From Xiphias gladius (taxonomy: Eukaryota; Chordata; Actinopteri; Istiophoriformes; Xiphiidae), in the NCBI RefSeq assembly GCF_016859285.1, contig NC_053403.1, positions 3,602,948 through 3,666,947 of the forward strand: a stretch of DNA of 64,000 nucleotides. Direction: 5' to 3'. Made by a program: the position numbers and the translations under genes. Shown here one piece after another: positions 63,638 through 64,000 of this stretch; within the stretch, counting starts at the first letter, position 1; each line of letters begins with the position of its first letter. The notes below the pieces were generated by a model. It was not told the DNA's origin. It saw only the letters and a program-made list of their open reading frames with translations, and did not search any database.

Positions 63638-64000
63638 ATAGGCTGCATACGACTGTTTCAACATTTCATTCACTATTTCAACTTGTGCAAGGTCCACAGT
63701 GAACTTAAGTTATTTCAAGCTTTTCAACCAAACTCCATTCAATTTGCAAGCACTTTTATAAATACGCTAAGCCTGTGCCCAAATGAACATGCAGTTTTGA
63801 AAGGTATTAACATTGCTCTTATTTTTTGTTTTGTTTTATTTTATTACTTGTTATATTTCCTACTGTATATTATTTAAGCTGTGAGAAGAAACATTTTTTT
63901 TTATTTGCACACCAAATGTACAATTATTGGGTTCTGTTAAAATCCACTCAAGCCATTTCTTAGCCAAAGGCTAAAAGAACTTTCAAGCTTGCTATCTTAG

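Overview
The window is nuclear DNA from a ray-finned fish, most likely a percomorph teleost. The evidence is intron-rich vertebrate genes with GT-AG junctions, teleost-type tandem C2H2 zinc-finger genes, and abundant fish-type repeats (Tc1-like and hAT-like elements, an L2-type LINE fragment, CA repeats). No prokaryotic features, CRISPR arrays, rRNAs or convincing tRNAs were seen.

Layout from left to right. (1) 394-738, minus: a likely first coding exon of an unrecognised gene that runs off the left edge. (2) 3383-12113, minus: an eight-exon gene for a two-LIM-domain protein of the CRIP2 type. It has a 4.5-kb first intron and a very unusual UG-repeat 3' splice site before exon 6. (3) 16693-17220: a decayed single-Ig-domain receptor copy. 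(4) 17.7-35.6 kb: a tandem array of four closely related C2H2 zinc-finger genes (A-D) on the plus strand. Each has a 57-codon N-terminal exon, one intron of roughly 0.8-1.6 kb, and one exon holding an acidic linker plus 4, 7, 16 or 4 intact fingers. The copies also share promoters, a five-codon upstream ORF and decayed fingers in their 3' regions. Copy C sits directly behind a ~790-bp AGT/AGC/AGA tract that has replaced most of the shared promoter. Copy D is frameshifted. (5) 36.1-38.4 kb: an L2-like LINE fragment, a relic Ig-receptor leader exon and another dispersed repeat. (6) 40590-43001, plus: an intact seven-exon gene for a single-V-domain membrane receptor with three ITIM-like tyrosines in its tail. 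A further decayed copy follows at 44.0-44.5 kb. (7) 47200-49069, plus: a four-exon brain-type fatty-acid-binding protein gene (fabp7). (8) 51270-59942, plus: an eight-exon acid sphingomyelinase-like phosphodiesterase gene (smpdl3a).

fabp7 and smpdl3a are neighbours in other vertebrates (human 6q22), so that right-hand block is conserved synteny. The region from 16 to 45 kb between crip2 and fabp7 is a lineage-type expansion. Two gene families that often expand and decay, zinc-finger factors and Ig receptors, have duplicated there and are interleaved with repeats. All multi-exon models were built by hand from ORFs, splice sites and phase. crip2, the ITIM receptor, fabp7, smpdl3a and the four zinc-finger genes all close in frame. 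Gene identities come from recalled family sequences, not a search.
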